Shown: piece by piece, positions 7,282-8,235 of the stretch | How positions within the stretch are numbered: the stretch's first letter is position 1 | How the letters are laid out: each line of letters opens with the position of its first letter | DNA from: Candidatus Woesearchaeota archaeon | GTDB taxonomy: Archaea > Nanobdellota > Nanobdellia > CSSed11-243R1 | Assembly (NCBI GenBank): GCA_007133845.1 | Contig: SLLY01000043.1 | Span: 1 to 8,235, forward strand | DNA length: 8,235 bases | Direction of reading: 5' to 3' | The notes under the pieces: model-generated | What the model saw: the letters and a program-made list of their open reading frames with translations, nothing else | Database searches by the model: none | Told to the model about the DNA's origin: nothing | Program-made: the position numbers and the translations under genes

Positions 7282-7593
7282 TTACCTCCGTTTTATTTTT
7301 TTCAAGGTACCAAAAACTTTTGTGGTTTTGAAAATGACTGGTTTTTTGTGTATTTCACTTATTGAAGCCATTGCAAACTTTGCTTTTTGAACATATTTAT
7401 GATCTATTTGTAAAACATATGTATTTTTTTTTGATAATTCTTTCAAAAGCTTAGGATGCGCTTCACTTAAACCAATTATACCAAAAAGCTCTTTTATCGC
7501 CTCTTTTATTTTTATTTCTATTAAATTTTCGTTAAATTTACTATTTGAAATAATTTCGAAACATATATAACGTTTTCTATAAGGTTTTCTCAT
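7282..7593 (-). CDS. rnp2: RNase P protein component 2 (Pop5/Rnp2)
   Basis: A 103-residue homologue of eukaryotic Pop5. In archaea it pairs with the Rpp30 homologue to support the catalytic RNA of RNase P, which trims the 5' leader of pre-tRNAs. The N-terminus KPYRKRYICFEII (3-15) is the typical opening beta strand after a basic segment. A helical region IKIKEAIKELFGIIGLSEA (27-45), a central VLQIDHKYVQKAKFAMASI block (59-77) and a basic C-terminus (TLKKIKRR) fit the family. Alone, this small protein would be a moderate call; the adjacent Rpp30 homologue and psmA make it strong. The ATG overlaps the rnp3 stop as ATGA, and GAGGT at 7597-7601 serves as Shine-Dalgarno. Confidence 0.88.
   Translation of the reverse strand: MRKPYRKRYICFEIISNSKFNENLIEIKIKEAIKELFGIIGLSEAHPKLLKELSKKNTYVLQIDHKYVQKAKFAMASISEIHKKPVIFKTTKVFGTLKKIKRR
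7284..7289 (-). promoter_or_regulatory. Shine-Dalgarno of psmA overlapping the rnp2 stop codon
   Basis: GGAGGT is formed by the last two sense codons of rnp2 plus the T of its TAA stop, seven bases before the psmA ATG. It matches the archaeal 16S rRNA 3' end well and fixes the psmA start at 7276. Confidence 0.8.
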
Positions 7594-8192
7594 TTTACCT
7601 CAATTCCTGGGCATATGTATTTACCCTCTTTTTTTAGTTTTTCACGTTTTTTTATTTTTTCTTGAAAAGAGTTCAATGCGCATTTTGCTTCATTAGTTTT
7701 TAAACCAAGCAATTCTCCAAAGGCAATCAATTCACTAGGGCTTCTAAGCTCCCACTTATTTTTAGCTCCGGAAGCAATAATTATTGGTGTGTTGTATTTT
7801 TTTGCTAAATTTGTGCTTTTTCGCATCAAATACAAAGTTTTAGATTTATCTTCTGAATTTAAAAAATCACTAAAACATATTAGAAGCGCAATATTTTTTT
7901 CTGCCATTTCTCTAATTGCGGGATATTCAACATATGCTTTTATTGCATCTACACTACATGTTTTAATAGCAATTCTTTGCATTTTCTCATCCACGTTTTC
8001 AAGAATCAAAAAATTTGCAGTAGATTTTTTTATTTTATTTTTTAAATCGTTGGTATTTTTGACATTTATTTTTTCACCAAAAAGAATATCAATTTTTTGA
8101 CTTTCTGTTTTTTTAAAAGTACCAGCCCCTACAAAACCTAAATTTAAGAGCATTTTTTCATCAAATTCTTCTACATAAAAATCCCAAAACAT
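7590..8192 (-). CDS. rnp3: RNase P protein component 3 (Rpp30/Rnp3)
   Basis: A 200-residue TIM-barrel-like protein of the Rpp30 family. It forms the Pop5-Rpp30 subcomplex that activates the RNase P RNA for pre-tRNA cleavage. The clearest signature is near the C-terminus: an IIIASGAKNKWELRSPSELI stretch (137-156) matches the family pattern ending WELRSP. The last residues, YICPGIEVK, resemble the PG-x-E ending of archaeal members. The N-terminal MFWDFYV is a variant of the usual short YDLHV-like opening strand. It overlaps rnp2 by four bases. It is the first gene seen in this orientation, with 43 non-coding bases to the window edge. There is no Shine-Dalgarno before its ATG, and a TATA-like box stands at leaderless spacing. 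In many archaea rpl15e lies upstream, which cannot be tested here. Confidence 0.9.
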   Translation of the reverse strand: MFWDFYVEEFDEKMLLNLGFVGAGTFKKTESQKIDILFGEKINVKNTNDLKNKIKKSTANFLILENVDEKMQRIAIKTCSVDAIKAYVEYPAIREMAEKNIALLICFSDFLNSEDKSKTLYLMRKSTNLAKKYNTPIIIASGAKNKWELRSPSELIAFGELLGLKTNEAKCALNSFQEKIKKREKLKKEGKYICPGIEVK

Positions 8193-8212
8193 GAAATATT
8201 AAGAAAAATGCA

Positions 8213-8221
8213 TTTAATAAA
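8213..8221 (-). promoter_or_regulatory. candidate TATA box for the rnp3-led operon
   Basis: Read on the minus strand, TTTATTAAA is centred about 25 bases before the rnp3 ATG (8192), and the A-rich ACAAAT just upstream could act as a BRE. That spacing would put the transcription start at or very near the ATG, giving a leaderless mRNA, which agrees with the absence of any Shine-Dalgarno there. The region is very A+T-rich, so a chance match is quite possible. Confidence 0.4.
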
Positions 8222-8235
8222 ATTTGTTAAACAAG

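Noticed and set aside
1..8235. A novel defence or mobile system in the window
   Set aside because: All eleven genes match known archaeal housekeeping or conserved families. There are no transposases, toxins, CRISPR repeats or other mobile-element signs, and every gene lies in one continuous operon-like row.

Overview
The window is a compact stretch of archaeal housekeeping genes from a low-GC genome (very A+T-rich by eye). Eleven complete genes all lie on the minus strand, and gaps between them run from an 8-base overlap to 12 bases. The archaeal assignment is firm. It rests on RNase P proteins Rpp30 and Pop5, a proteasome alpha subunit, an SBDS/SDO1 protein, exosome Rrp4/Rrp41/Rrp42, FAU-1, RNA polymerase subunit K and an archaeal-type ribosomal protein uS2. 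The low GC, short proteins and dense packing would suit a DPANN-type or other streamlined archaeon, but the lineage cannot be settled from this sequence.

Transcription runs from right to left. At 8192-7282 are the RNase P proteins Rnp3 and Rnp2. At 7276-6560 is proteasome alpha, followed at 6548-5856 by SDO1. The exosome follows: Rrp4 at 5853-5161, Rrp41 at 5168-4473 and Rrp42 at 3113-2334. A FAU-1 RNase E/G-like RNA-binding protein (4472-3117) sits between the two RNase PH-fold subunits. After Rrp42 the content changes to the second classic archaeal cluster: rpoK (2323-2132), an enolase (2119-962) and uS2 (959-372). A small DUF192 gene (369-28) ends the series.

The genes combine tRNA maturation, protein turnover, ribosome maturation, 3'-5' RNA decay, transcription, glycolysis and translation. 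Nearly every internal gene has a Shine-Dalgarno sequence (GGAGG or GGTGA type) inside or next to the 3' end of the gene before it. The first gene instead has no Shine-Dalgarno and a TATA-like box about 25 bases before its ATG, which suits a leaderless transcript. This suggests one long polycistron, perhaps with an internal promoter before rpoK.

The points most worth a second look are the FAU-1 insertion into the exosome gene block, the join of two normally separate operons at rrp42/rpoK, and a short enolase with a degenerate N-terminal signature. I see no mobile element, RNA gene, CRISPR array, defence system or frameshift.
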